This document shows positions 54,157 through 64,000 of a stretch of DNA of 64,000 nucleotides, in pieces. The notes under the pieces are model-generated. The model was not told the origin of the DNA. It did not search any database and worked only from the letters and a program-made list of their open reading frames with translations. Position 1 is the first letter of the stretch. The number at the start of each line of letters is the position of its first letter. Made by a program: the position numbers and the translations under genes. Source of the stretch: Symsagittifera roscoffensis (lineage: Eukaryota; Xenacoelomorpha; Acoela; Convolutidae); the NCBI RefSeq assembly GCF_963678635.1, contig NC_087066.1, positions 50,277,581 to 50,341,580 of the forward strand, in the 5' to 3' direction.

Positions 54157-56250
54157 CTTTTTCTATTCCAATAAATTATTTTCAATCCATTGTTATAGCG
54201 AAACGTAATCAATGCTTTTTGGATCATTTGAAGGTACATATACTGGATCTAGATTTTTGCGAGGGAGAAGTTGCTTTTTTAGAGAACATGAACAACTTCG
54301 AGACTACTCCCCACTTAGCCTACAGCTAACGCGGTTGCAGTCAACATTTTTCATCGTAGACGCAAGTGTTTTTGATTCACTCCTGTAATTTTTAAAAATT
54401 ATTAGCCCTGATGATGTAATTTTTTTTCGCGTAAAAGCTTTATTTGGCCCAAACGTTTTTGGCTCAAGTTTTATCGGTTTGGTTACTTTATTTTGTGTCA
54501 CTTCAAAAGCCAAAAATTAATTAACTTTTTTAAAAAATTTTGGTGGTTTGTGTTGCAGCATTTCAAAATTTTAAAACTGAATTGCTCAAAATTTTTTAAT
54601 GAAAACCATGGGCGTCTACACTTAATATCGGTTTTGTGGTTTTCGGTATATACTAAAAGCTTACTTAAAACTTTTGGCTGTGGTTTTACTGTTTCTCTGA
54701 AATTATTTTCATTTCTCCCAATTTTTTTTGGTTCAAAAGAAGGTTTAGTTGAATAGGCTTAAATCGCAGTAGATTACCACACAATTAAGTACTTTTACAT
54801 TTATATCAGGGACACTGTACGGGTTTAAACAGCCCCATACAGGTGTGGTTTTTAGAAATTAACTTAAATTAAGTTGAAATGGTCTCTTAGCTACAACACA
54901 TGGGTTTGAAACGTTATGATCAAATGAACATATCAATCAATTCTAAACTATGAGTGAAATAGTTTACCTTTAAGACGAATAAACCAATTTGTTCTTTGTC
55001 GGGCTAAATTGAATTTTTCGTTAATTTTGACCTGTGAAAAGGGGCTGGTATTATTTTACGTGCGTTTCATTGATTATTGTTCCGACTTTCGATACGAAAG
55101 TAACGGAATATTTGTGCTCGGGTGGGTTTTTTTTTTCTTCAGACAAATTTCGACTTTTTAACTAGCCTTTTTTGACGGAATTTTTTATTATCATTCAAAA
55201 GGTATTGTTGTCCTGAGCTTGAATTTGAAAAGATATTTCACCTGTGATCATTTTTCGTAAAGTTATGAGGGTTTAAAGGTTGCCATTTTGACCAATTTGG
55301 GACAATTAACGCGCGATATAATTCGAGCTATTAACGCGTAAATATACTTCTCCTTTTTAATACTCCTTTTTAATACACTAAAGTTGGAGTGCCTTAATAA
55401 GAACACAGAGCTCGTCATAATTGTTTGGCAAGGATTGTCCGTTTTAAAAGGGAAGATCAGCCATAGTATGTATCTAAGTTAGAAGCCATTTCAAATTTCA
55501 GTCAAGTTCTCTGTCAAGTTTGAAAGTTGAACCTTTAAAAAATTATCTTTTATATCCTTGAGTTTTTCGACACTTTTCCAATTGTCTAGTTAATAGGATG
55601 GCTTAGTTAGAACGATCACGCAATCAAATTCGTGACTGTTCAAAAAAACGGATATATCAACTTTTATCAAAGGGTTCAATTTCATATTTTGTCGTTTTGA
55701 TTTTTGATTTTTTTCTAGTTCTTTTCTGATTTTTTGAGTGCAAATTCTTTCTCCAATACCAATCCGTTCTCTAATACCAACGTGCAATTTGCGGGGAATT
55801 TCGACCTCTGCTTTTGGTTTCAAAAGTGAATGCCAGTAATTCGATTTTCCAGTATAAAAACACTAAATCAAAGTTTTCTCTAAATCCAATCATTTTTAAA
55901 ACTTTGAAGAGGTTTCAAGGGGATGTAATATGGTGTGAGAAATGAAAGTTGTTGCAAGAATTGTTGTTTTTATTTTGGTTGCGTTAACGTTTTTTTCTGC
56001 TTTTGGGATTTAACTTTAATTTCAAATAAGTGACAACCGTTATTCATTGCAGAAAATCGGGGAAAAAAACGATAATTCTTTTTCAAATGGACATTTTTAC
56101 AAGGAATTACCAAAGGAACTTCTATCATTCAACTTCTTTTTAAATACCGTTGAAAATAAATTTGTGAGAATTTTTAAAATTGATTTTTGTTTCCATTTAG
56201 ATTTTTAAATAGTCATTTTCAAAATGAGTGCATAGAATGCATTCAGCTTG
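54157..56250. other. SBDS 3' UTR and spacer before the S1 gene
   Basis: AATAAA at 54170-54175 ends SBDS. The spacer holds a truncated copy of the dispersed repeat family at 55078-55345 and otherwise only short AT-rich frames (for example 54493-54756 and 55590-55823), none recognised. Confidence 0.45.
55078..55345 (+). repeat. Dispersed ~0.54 kb repeat family, copy 4 (tail missing)
   Basis: Starts GTTCCGACTTTCGATACGAA and follows copy 2 closely through CAATTAACGCGCGATATAAT and TATTAACGCGTAAA, then the homology stops. About 50 kb from the other copies, showing the family is dispersed. Confidence 0.85.
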
Positions 56251-56308
56251 GAGTTCGATTTTGTCTCATTTCTTTTTTGACTCCATAGTCGAGTTGGTTC
56301 CAGATTTG

Positions 56309-59300
56309 CTAGTTTTCTCTCATCGTCTTCATGATCCAATCATAACTGTGGGGCACATTTGCAAAGAAGCTTCCTTCAGTGCACTTCAAATACGGGGGAT
56401 CGAAATAATTTCTGCTGAAAAAACTGGCCACACCTAGAATAAGCACAAAATTAAATGGTTACTAAAGGAAGAGAAGCAAAAACGGGTCACAGAAATTCGA
56501 AAACGGGTCAAAGTCAAGTTGAAAATGGCCGAAGAAACGAGTTGAAATTCAGCAAATGACATATCAACTTGATTTTATTACTTGAAATGAGTGTACCATT
56601 TTCAAAAATTGAGTGTACCTTCCCGTAACCTTCATTTTACGCTGCAACTTCTGATTTTACTAGAATGCAATATGGACCAGTTATTATAAGATTATAAAAT
56701 TAGTCCATGTGCAAAGGTTCGTTACAACCGGTCGAAACGAACCAACGTTTCTCTTTGAGCAATCTAAGGGCGGGGAAGGAAAAAGAGCAAAAGCAAAATA
56801 AGAGAACGATCGTAGCGTACCTAACAAGCAATCTCCGTGTTTTGTGTCACAACTACTAGTGTAGAGTGGACTCCCGTCATCCTGGAAGCAAATGTTAGTT
56901 CCTTTAGTGATGGGATCCACGCAGATGAGGTACGGTGGACAAAAATCAGTCTGCCAAATGTTCGAGTACAAGAACTTGGACTCGTAAAAATTGGCTTCCA
57001 CCAGGGTTGCAGGGAATGTTCTGCTCTTCTCCATTTTCTTATCACTCTAATTTTCTTTCTGACGATGAAACTACACTTTTTGTGAATAAATTGCAAAATA
57101 TTTTTTAGTTTTTTGGATACCAGAAATCACTCCTGATTGAAGTACTAGAATACTTTGAGATTTTCCGTTCCGCCCCCAGAGCCCAGAGAATTTTTGTTAT
57201 CCACGAGGAAACATTCCGAAATTGAAATTATACTCCAAGTAACTCTATAGAACAATCAACCGTTTTTCTCGACACAATGATTTCAACTGATTGTTAAGTG
57301 CAATTTTTAGGTCAGCAAACTGAATTTGTGGAGCTTTTAGACCAAAGAATGGTCGCAGACATTTTTTTGAAAATAAATTGCTTTTTGAGCAGTTTTGGAA
57401 GAAATAGGCCTAAAAAGTTTTTTGTGTAACTGAACGTAGCTAAGATTTGTACATAGATCGTGGTGATTTTTTTGGTTGTTTTATTCAGTTAAAAGTCTCA
57501 AGAATTGCTCGTGCTTAATTTTTTTTTTGCCCTTTGGTTTTCGATTTCTTTTCAAGTTTATTTCTTTTTTTGTTGAAAGGAAGTCAAACTCCACTATTGA
57601 ACAGCAAAAATAAAAAGGTCAAGACAAACGTGGGTAACTTTAAGTTTCCAACGCTGATTTTAATGGTCAGATTTCCAGCAAAAATTTTAAATTTTTTATA
57701 TTGATCCAGCTTCCTCAAATCGGGCTAAATTTATCGAAAAATGCCAATCAGAAACTCTTCTTGAAATCCAACGAGCTTTAAGGGCATGTATTTTTATCTT
57801 AGAAATTCGAAAGTTCAGAAAACAAGTCAGTTTTTTAGTTTTTTGTCTGTTTATTTGAGTTCATTGGCACTTTTAACTGTCTGTTGGCTTTGTTTTTTTT
57901 TATTGGAGGGTCCTCCTCTTTCAAAATTAATAGAAATTGACGCTAAATGAGCATTTAGAACTTTTTACGGTCGGTAAATAGCACTCGTACAGTAGTACTA
58001 AAGGTGGCTTTTATTGTGTTAGGAAGCTCATTTCGACAGAGCAACGCCATATCTAATTTTTCAATGTTAAGCTGTGAGGAGGGAGAGGAAAATGGAGAAG
58101 ATTGAGTCCTGAATTTGGTAGAAGTGACTCCTAGTCCACTCATGCGCACATGTGTTCCATGATCCACTTCACTCCTGCATATTTTAATGATCCTATCATG
58201 CGAGACAGGCTCCGCTTGGAAGGCATCAAATAATTTCTACAATTTTCAATCTCAGTTTTCGCTCCAACCACCAAAAGTGTAGAGCAACTTTGAATTCAGG
58301 TGTTTTTCACACAAATTCAGGTGCAACAAGTCAGCATCAGATTGCGTGTCGAATGGTATTTCTAATTAAAGCCATCTCAAAAAATCAGCCTTTTAATCAA
58401 TCATTTGTATTATTTTCAAGGAAAAATTGATCTTCATTGAAATGAAGTTTTCAGGCTCCTCTGAGTTTTTCAGACTTTTCATAAAAGCAAAAACGAAGAC
58501 CAGCTTTTCTGTACACTTATGGAATTATTTTTTGAAATTCTTTCAACCACTCAAATCACGACTGAATTTTTTTTATTATCGAACCTCACTTGACCCACCC
58601 CCCGTGTAAGCGTTGAAGCTTTCTTTGAAATAACTTGTCCAGTTGAGAGCAGTTGGAACAACAAGATTGGTCGATTGCTCTGCACAAGGCACAGAATCTT
58701 CCAGTTACAGTTTGCAGAAAAATTTATCCTTTTTTTCGGTTTTCGAAATTTCATTGTTTTTCGGGTAGTAAAAAAACTTTACTAGCTTAATACAAAATAC
58801 CGGTGGCTTTAGAATGATTGCTTAAACGTATGATTAGAATAGCGTACCAATTTAAGAGTGAAAGAGGTCAAACTGAAATTGGTTAGAAAAGTTCTTCGCT
58901 CTACAGATTTAATTCTTACAGCAATGCTCAGAACAAGCTTTTCTTTCAGTTCTGTTCATATTTGAAACAAGTTTTTGCCAGTTTGACTGAAATAAAGAAA
59001 TCGAAACAAATTTTTTTTTTTTTTTTTAATTTTCTCCATTTTTTTCTCAAGAATTTTCTCTTTGAATAAAGAAACAGTCTGATATAGTTCTAAAAGGCCG
59101 TGGAATGAAGATCAGACTGGCCAAAATATAGTAAAAGTACTCTAGTGAAAGTAAATTGTGGATATTCAGCCTCTTAGCAAGTTTCGTCTACATTATCTGA
59201 AAACGAAAAAGTTTTTCTCGTCACTGATTGAAATTTTTTGAAATTGTTTTTGGAATCAGAATCACGACCATTAGAGCGTTAATTGGCAGTTGGGAAAAAC

Positions 59301-60512
59301 TGATAGTTCAGGCATGCATTAGCAATATTCCAGCTTCTGATTCGAAACCATCTGGTTGGTTTATTATTTGTTATGTTTGAGCTAAAGTTTTTTTGTTTTC
59401 GTTTTTTAAATGGTCATTTAGGAACATTTTGTTCTTCTTGAATGGAAGGAAAGCAGCACTAAATGGGAATTTCTGGTCGGACTAAAACTTTTTTGCAAAG
59501 AAAGCTTCGACGCTTGGTTCATAGAACTCTGCAGAAACTATGATATGTCTTCGACATCAGTGGTTTAACTTGAACCAAATGGGTTCACTGGTCTCTGTGT
59601 TTCGTTCGTGTTGCCCCAAAAGGCTGTAGCTGATGATAAAAAAGATAGATTCAATTATTTGATGCCTAGTTTGACTAGTGCGATGTCGTTGCGAGGATGG
59701 TTTCCATACTGGTTGAACCTAAACAGTTCATTTTTCAAAATCCTTTAAAAAGGTGCAGCATGCGTGGAACTGATTGCACTATTAGGGCCTTTACTACTAT
59801 TACATTGCCCGATTATTTAGCCGAATAATCAGATATCCAATTTTCAGAATCGTAAACCAGGTAGTTGTGTAGTAATGTGACTTCTAAACTCTAATATCAG
59901 AAATCGGCCTCGGCCTAAAATGCCTTTAGACTTTCCGACTTGATGATTTTTACGTCAGTAGCAGATTTGGGGGCGGGGGAGGGGCAGCCTTCGGGGGAGC
60001 GCGCCAAAGAACTCGTTTTTGTGCAATAATTTCCCTGCTGCGCAGAAAATATTGTCAAATTAGGCTCTATATAGTCATTTGCGAGAGCTCAAAAAATCAA
60101 ATTGTTCGACCTAAAAAAAGGTAGACAAAGTTTTCGAACTGTTTTGTGAAATTCCCCCTCTCGCGAGGAAATCCTAGATCCCTCCCCCCACGTTATAGTA
60201 TCACGGCTTACGTTATCGTATCACCTCTATCGGATTCCGATGTTCTTATCAACGACAATTTTTAATAGTTTGGCATGCACTCAATTTTCCGATGGAACGT
60301 TCAGCTGAATGTTGTGCCAATTAATTGGGCTTTAACATTGCTTTTTTTGATCTCCATTCATCAGCAAATGAATAAGTTTGTCGGTCCAAGTGATTGAGAA
60401 AGAAACAAGCAGTTTTACTCACCCTTCTGCCAAGAACACTTCTGAGTGAGGAATTGATCTGCGATAACCTCCGTCTGATGAAAAATCACCCACACAAATC
60501 TCGAAATTCGTG
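56309..60512 (-). CDS. S1 (chymotrypsin-fold) protease homolog with altered active site, copy 1
   Basis: Exons read on the - strand: 60512-60423 (E-I-C-V-G-D-F after the His region), 59718-59676 (N-H-P-R-N-D-I-A-L, with the catalytic Asp motif), 58236-57991 (I-I-K-I-C-R, G-T-H-V-R-M-S-G-L-G-V-T-S, the S-G-W-G site with Trp to Leu), 57046-56821 (P-P-Y-L-I-C-V-D then C-F-Q-D-D-G-S-P-L-Y-T and G-D-C-L-L-G) and 56433-56309 (G-V-A-S-F-F through S-Y-D-W-I-M-K-T-M-R-E-N, stop). The last three exons join in frame (0, 0, 1). The two first exons do not join in phase, so a small exon between them is probably missing from my model, as is the His exon. G-D-S-G-G-P is replaced by Q-D-D-G-S-P, so Ser is absent. 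An inactive protease homolog is inferred. Confidence 0.72.
56404..58111. repeat. Segmental duplication, left copy
   Basis: Direct repeat of 62297-64000, about 1.7 kb, about 98-99 percent identical by eye. It begins AATAATTTCTGCTGAAAA and carries exons 3 (part), 4 and 5 (part) of the S1 gene. The right copy continues beyond the window. Confidence 0.97.
58237..60422. other. Introns of the S1 gene
   Basis: Long AT-rich intron sequence around the 43-nt Asp exon, with low-complexity tracts (for example poly-T at 59009-59028) and a GGGGGCGGGGGAGGGGC phrase near 59970. No other gene supported. Confidence 0.5.
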
Positions 60513-62294
60513 ACTAAAACAAGCAGAGCTTCAGATCAAGTTAACATAAACGCTCCACTTTTTTTTTAAAAAAAATTGCATATCCAGAAATCTAACTAAA
60601 AAATGCTCATTCGGAAATCTCGGTTGTATCGGTTTTATGTGGTTTTGAAGTTATTGTCGGTTTGTAGTTGTCGTTTGGTGCATTTAAGGAATCTAACATG
60701 GGCAACTTTGTTTTTCGATATCTTATTTCGACAAACATATAAATGTATGTTTTTTTTCGACAGCTTTGATTTTTGAAAATCAATTCGGTGACTTCCATGT
60801 TTGTTTGCTAGTATGATATCGGCTTTGTGTTTGTCTTGGAGTATTAAGCCTTTTGAGCCTTTTATTGAATAATTTTAAGACCAGTGGTTTCATGTGAAAT
60901 ATGGATATTTTGATAACCCACAAATTCGAGAAATTTGGATTGTATCAGGTTCAAATTTAGAATACTTGAGTTTGATTTAACTTGCCTCCATTAATTTTAT
61001 TGCAAAAATTGTGCACTACCCTCTCCTCCCCTTCACATCTGGACAAACCATTTCCACCAAAGGGTTCTCACATTTAGCTAACTCGTACTATACTGATTTT
61101 TGAAGGTCAAGCTCATTTTTTTTAAATGCGCCTTCGGTGATTTATCAAGAGATAACTTGGGTCAAATTGTGAGGCATGTTATTGAGGCATGGTTAACTTC
61201 TTGCACTAATTGTCACGTCAATGTGATTTCTCATTCTTTGAGAGCAATTTTGCACACCAAATTGAGGGGTAAAATCTTTGCACTTTCACACCTAAACAAT
61301 ACGACCTCTCAATTAGCTACTGCAATTGCAGAGTCTGAAAACAGTTTTCCTTAAGTTTAAATGAATATGTTCAAAAATTTTCTTCAAAGACATAAAGGAA
61401 GTTATAAGTCGTTCTTGAAATCAAAGAGTGCAAAGACGTAGAATAAAATGGTAAAGGTCAGAATGAAATGAGTTAAACAAATGAAAAAGTAAATCTTTTT
61501 TTTAAAAAACTACGAAAATCAGATTGTAAAAATTTGGTTTCAGTTCAATGGGTGGGAATTTTGATGCAATAATCAAAATTACTATTGATTTTAACAAAAA
61601 TTGCTATTATTAGTTGATTTAACCAAAACTTCTGTATGTGTACATATACGAAATTTTTTGGTCCGGCAACGCATTGGCTCCCTTCACGTTCAAAATTTCA
61701 GTGGTCATTCAGTAAAATCTCCCGTTCCCGTGGTGTACGCCCCGATACTAATATTTGCCAGCTTAACAGCCATTGTCTGCAAGGTTGGATTATCTTTTTC
61801 TGCATCTTATGAAACTTCTCAAAACATATGTGGGTATTTTGACTAACAAACCAAAATTTTTGTTGCTTTCAACCAAAAATGATATATATTTATTATATGT
61901 ATGTGTACATATTTTAAACTTTTTACAATGTGTACATGTTTTGTCAGAAAACGTATTGACTCCCTGGACGTTCAAAAAACCTAAGGTTATCAGTAAAATC
62001 TCCTATGCTTGCGGTATACGCCTTGCTACTTAATTTTTACCGGGTGGTCCAATAAATAACTTACCATATCATAAACGTAGCTTGCGCTTTGTTCATGGCG
62101 CAGCCTGTAAAAGGACCACTGGACCCAAAGAATTCGCTAAATATAACTAGTTTTTGGGATGGTCCGACGGTGCAACTACCCATGGAATGGAATAAATGGA
62201 GCATTAGCTTGAAACTGCCACTGTTTGCGAAAATTGGAGAATGGTTGATTAAATCACTAATGTCAAAACCGATAGAAATGACGTTACCGCCTAC
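60513..62294. other. Upstream part of S1 copy 1 or spacer between the copies
   Basis: The His-containing exon and signal peptide of copy 1 should lie here but were not found. About 61617-61760 and 61880-62040 form a degenerate direct repeat (shared GTGTACATAT, GACTCCCT/GGCTCCCT, CAGTAAAATCTCC, TACGCC). Frames at 60607-60798 (-) and 61100-61354 (+) are not recognised. Confidence 0.35.
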
Positions 62295-62298
62295 TTAA
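62089..62298 (+). pseudogene. Possible retrotransposon gag N-terminal remnant
   Basis: The 69-codon frame includes M-A-Q-P-V-K-G-P-L-D and P-M-E-W-N-K-W-S, then F-A-K-I-G and L-M-S-K-P. A P-x-E-W-x-K-W block with a nearby A-K motif is reminiscent of gag N-termini of K02A2.6-type Gypsy elements, but the match is short. Its end abuts the segmental duplication. Weak call. Confidence 0.25.
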
Positions 62299-64000
62299 TA
62301 ATTTCTGCTGAAAAAACTGGCCACACCTAGAATAAGCACAAAATTAAATGGTTACTGAAGGAAGAGAAGCAAAAACGGGTCACAGAAATTCGAAAACGGG
62401 TCAAAGTCAAGTTGAAAATGGCCGAAGAAACGAGTTGAAATTCAGCAAATGACATATCAACTTGATTTTATTACTTGAAATGAGTGTACCATTTTCAAAA
62501 AATGAGTGTACCTTCCCGTAACCTTCATTTTACGCTGCAACTTCTGATTTTACTAGAATGCAATATGGACCAGTTATTATAAGATTATAAAATTAGTCCA
62601 TGTGCAAAGGTTCGTTACAACCGGTCGAAACGAACCAACGTTTCTCTTTGAGCAATCTAAGGGCGGGGAAGGAAAAAGAGCAAAAGCAAAATAAGAGAAC
62701 GATCGTAGCGTACCTAGCAAGCAATCTCCGTGTTTTGTGTCACAACTACTAGTGTAGAGTGGACTCCCGTCATCCTGGAAGCAAATGTTAGTTCCTTTAG
62801 TGATGGGATCCACGCAGATGAGGTACGGTGGACAAAAATCAGTCTGCCAAATGTTCGAGTACAAGAACTTGGACTCGTAAAAATTGGCTTCCACCAGGGT
62901 TGCAGGGAATGTTCTGCTCTTCTCCATTTTCTTATCACTCTAATTTTCTTTCTGACGATGAAACTACACTTTTTGTGAATAAATTGCAAAATATTTTTTA
63001 GTTTTTTGGATACCAGAAATCACTCCTGATGGAAGTACTAGAATACTTTGAGATTTTCCGTTCCGCCCCCAGAGCCGAGAGAATTTTTGTTATCCACGAG
63101 GAAACATTCCGAAATTGAAATTATACTCCAAGTAACTCTATAGAACAATCAACCGTTTTTCTCGACACAATGATTTCAACTGATTGTTAAGTGCAATTTT
63201 TAGGTCAGCAAACTGAATTTGTGGAGCTTTTAGACCAAAGAATGGTCGCAGACATTTTTTGAAAATAAATTGCTTTTTGAGCAGTTTTGGAAGAAATAGG
63301 CCTAAAAAGTTTTTTGTGTAACTGAACGTAGCTAAGATTTGTACATAGATCGTGATGATTTTTTTGGTTGTTTTATTCAGTTAAAAGTCTCAAGAATTGC
63401 TCGTGCTTAAATTTTTTTTGCCCTTTGGTTTTCGATTTCTTTTCAAGTTTATTTCTTTTTTGTTGAAAGGAAGTCAAACTCCACTATTGAACAGCAAAAA
63501 TAAAAAGGTCAAGACAAACGTGGGTAACTTTAAGTTTCCAACGCTGATTTTAATGGTCAGATTTCCAGCAAAAATTTTAAATTTTACATATTGATCCAGC
63601 TTCCTCAAATCGGGCTAAATTTATCGAAAAATGCCAATCAGAAACTCTTCTTGAAATCCAACGAGCTTTAAGGGCATGTATTCTTATCTTAGAAATTCGA
63701 AAGTTCAGAAAACAAGTCAGTTTTTTAGTTTTTGTCTGTTTATTTGAGTTCATTGGCACTTTTAACTGTCTGTTGGCTTTGTTTTTTTTTATTGGAGGGT
63801 CCTCCTCTTTCAAAATTAATAGAAATTGACGCTAAATGAGCGATTAGAACTTTTTACGGTCGGTAAATAGCACTCGTACAGTAGTACTAAAGGTGGCTTT
63901 TATTGTGTTAGGAAGCTCATTTCGACAGAGCAACGCCATATCTAATTTTTCAATGTTAAGCTGTGAGGAGGGAGAGGAAAATGGAGAAGATTGAGTCCTG
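62295..64000 (-). pseudogene. S1 protease homolog, copy 2 (3' truncated; 5' part off the window)
   Basis: Exon equivalents: 64000-63880 (continues off the edge), 62939-62714 and 62326-62295. The middle exon encodes the same protein as copy 1, with one silent change visible (CTAAC versus CTAGC at the donor-side codon). The last exon is identical for ten codons (V-A-S-F-F-S-R-N-Y) and then stops at TAA (62295-62297), exactly where the duplication ends. It therefore lacks the C-terminal strand and helix with D-W-I, probably destabilising the fold. Confidence 0.7.
62297..64000. repeat. Segmental duplication, right copy (open at window edge)
   Basis: Matches 56404-58111 in direct orientation with offset 5893 falling to 5889 through small indels. 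Left junction is TACTTAATAATTT. Confidence 0.97.

Noticed and set aside
56228-56437. 69-codon + strand frame
   Set aside because: It is the antisense shadow of the last S1 exon on the - strand, which has correct phase, motifs and a stop.
61100-61354. 84-codon + strand frame
   Set aside because: No recognisable domain, no acceptor/donor support; may be chance.

Overview
This is an AT-rich nuclear segment from an invertebrate animal. The evidence is: GT-AG introns, AATAAA polyadenylation signals, conserved eukaryotic genes (ICMT, LEO1, RBM8A/Y14, SBDS), fibronectin type III exons bounded by phase-1 introns, and a dense mix of animal-type retroelements. I cannot place it to phylum. All four housekeeping genes have a pyrimidine-AG splice acceptor 44-81 nt before the ATG, which would fit a lineage with spliced-leader trans-splicing.

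Layout. 1-8.8 kb: two FN3-domain exons on the + strand within long non-coding sequence full of short tandem duplications, a foldback element and a ~0.54 kb dispersed repeat family. 8.85-10.8 kb: nothing recognised. 10.8-15.2 kb: broken Ty3/Gypsy copy (- strand; protease, RT, RNase H, acidic linker, integrase). 16.3-19.4 kb: broken APE-type LINE (- strand) with a 2A-like motif. 21.2-25.5 kb: second Gypsy copy (- strand; gag, protease, part of RT) with a gag/RT mosaic. 25.5-28.4 kb: repetitive sequence rich in GGAGGGT. 28.6-31.4 kb: second APE-type LINE (+), with PHD-finger ORF1 and an internally deleted RT. 32.5-40.7 kb: three retroelement copies with a restriction-like endonuclease (REL) domain, one of them next to an SGNH-like ORF and one carrying a nested 549-bp inverted-repeat element.

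41.0-54.2 kb is the gene-rich core, all on the + strand: ICMT (one exon), LEO1 (one exon), RBM8A (two exons plus a possible 9-nt microexon) and SBDS (four exons). A decayed MULE transposase lies between LEO1 and RBM8A on the - strand. The four genes have unrelated jobs: prenyl-protein methylation, Paf1-complex transcription, exon junction complex, and 60S ribosome maturation.

56.3-64.0 kb holds a chymotrypsin-fold (S1) gene on the - strand with Asp in place of the nucleophilic Ser, so probably a pseudoprotease. Its 3' half is present twice as a ~1.7 kb, nearly identical direct duplication; the second copy's last exon is cut at the duplication junction and it runs off the window.

No complete autonomous transposon, rRNA, tRNA, CRISPR array or bacterial-type feature was found.
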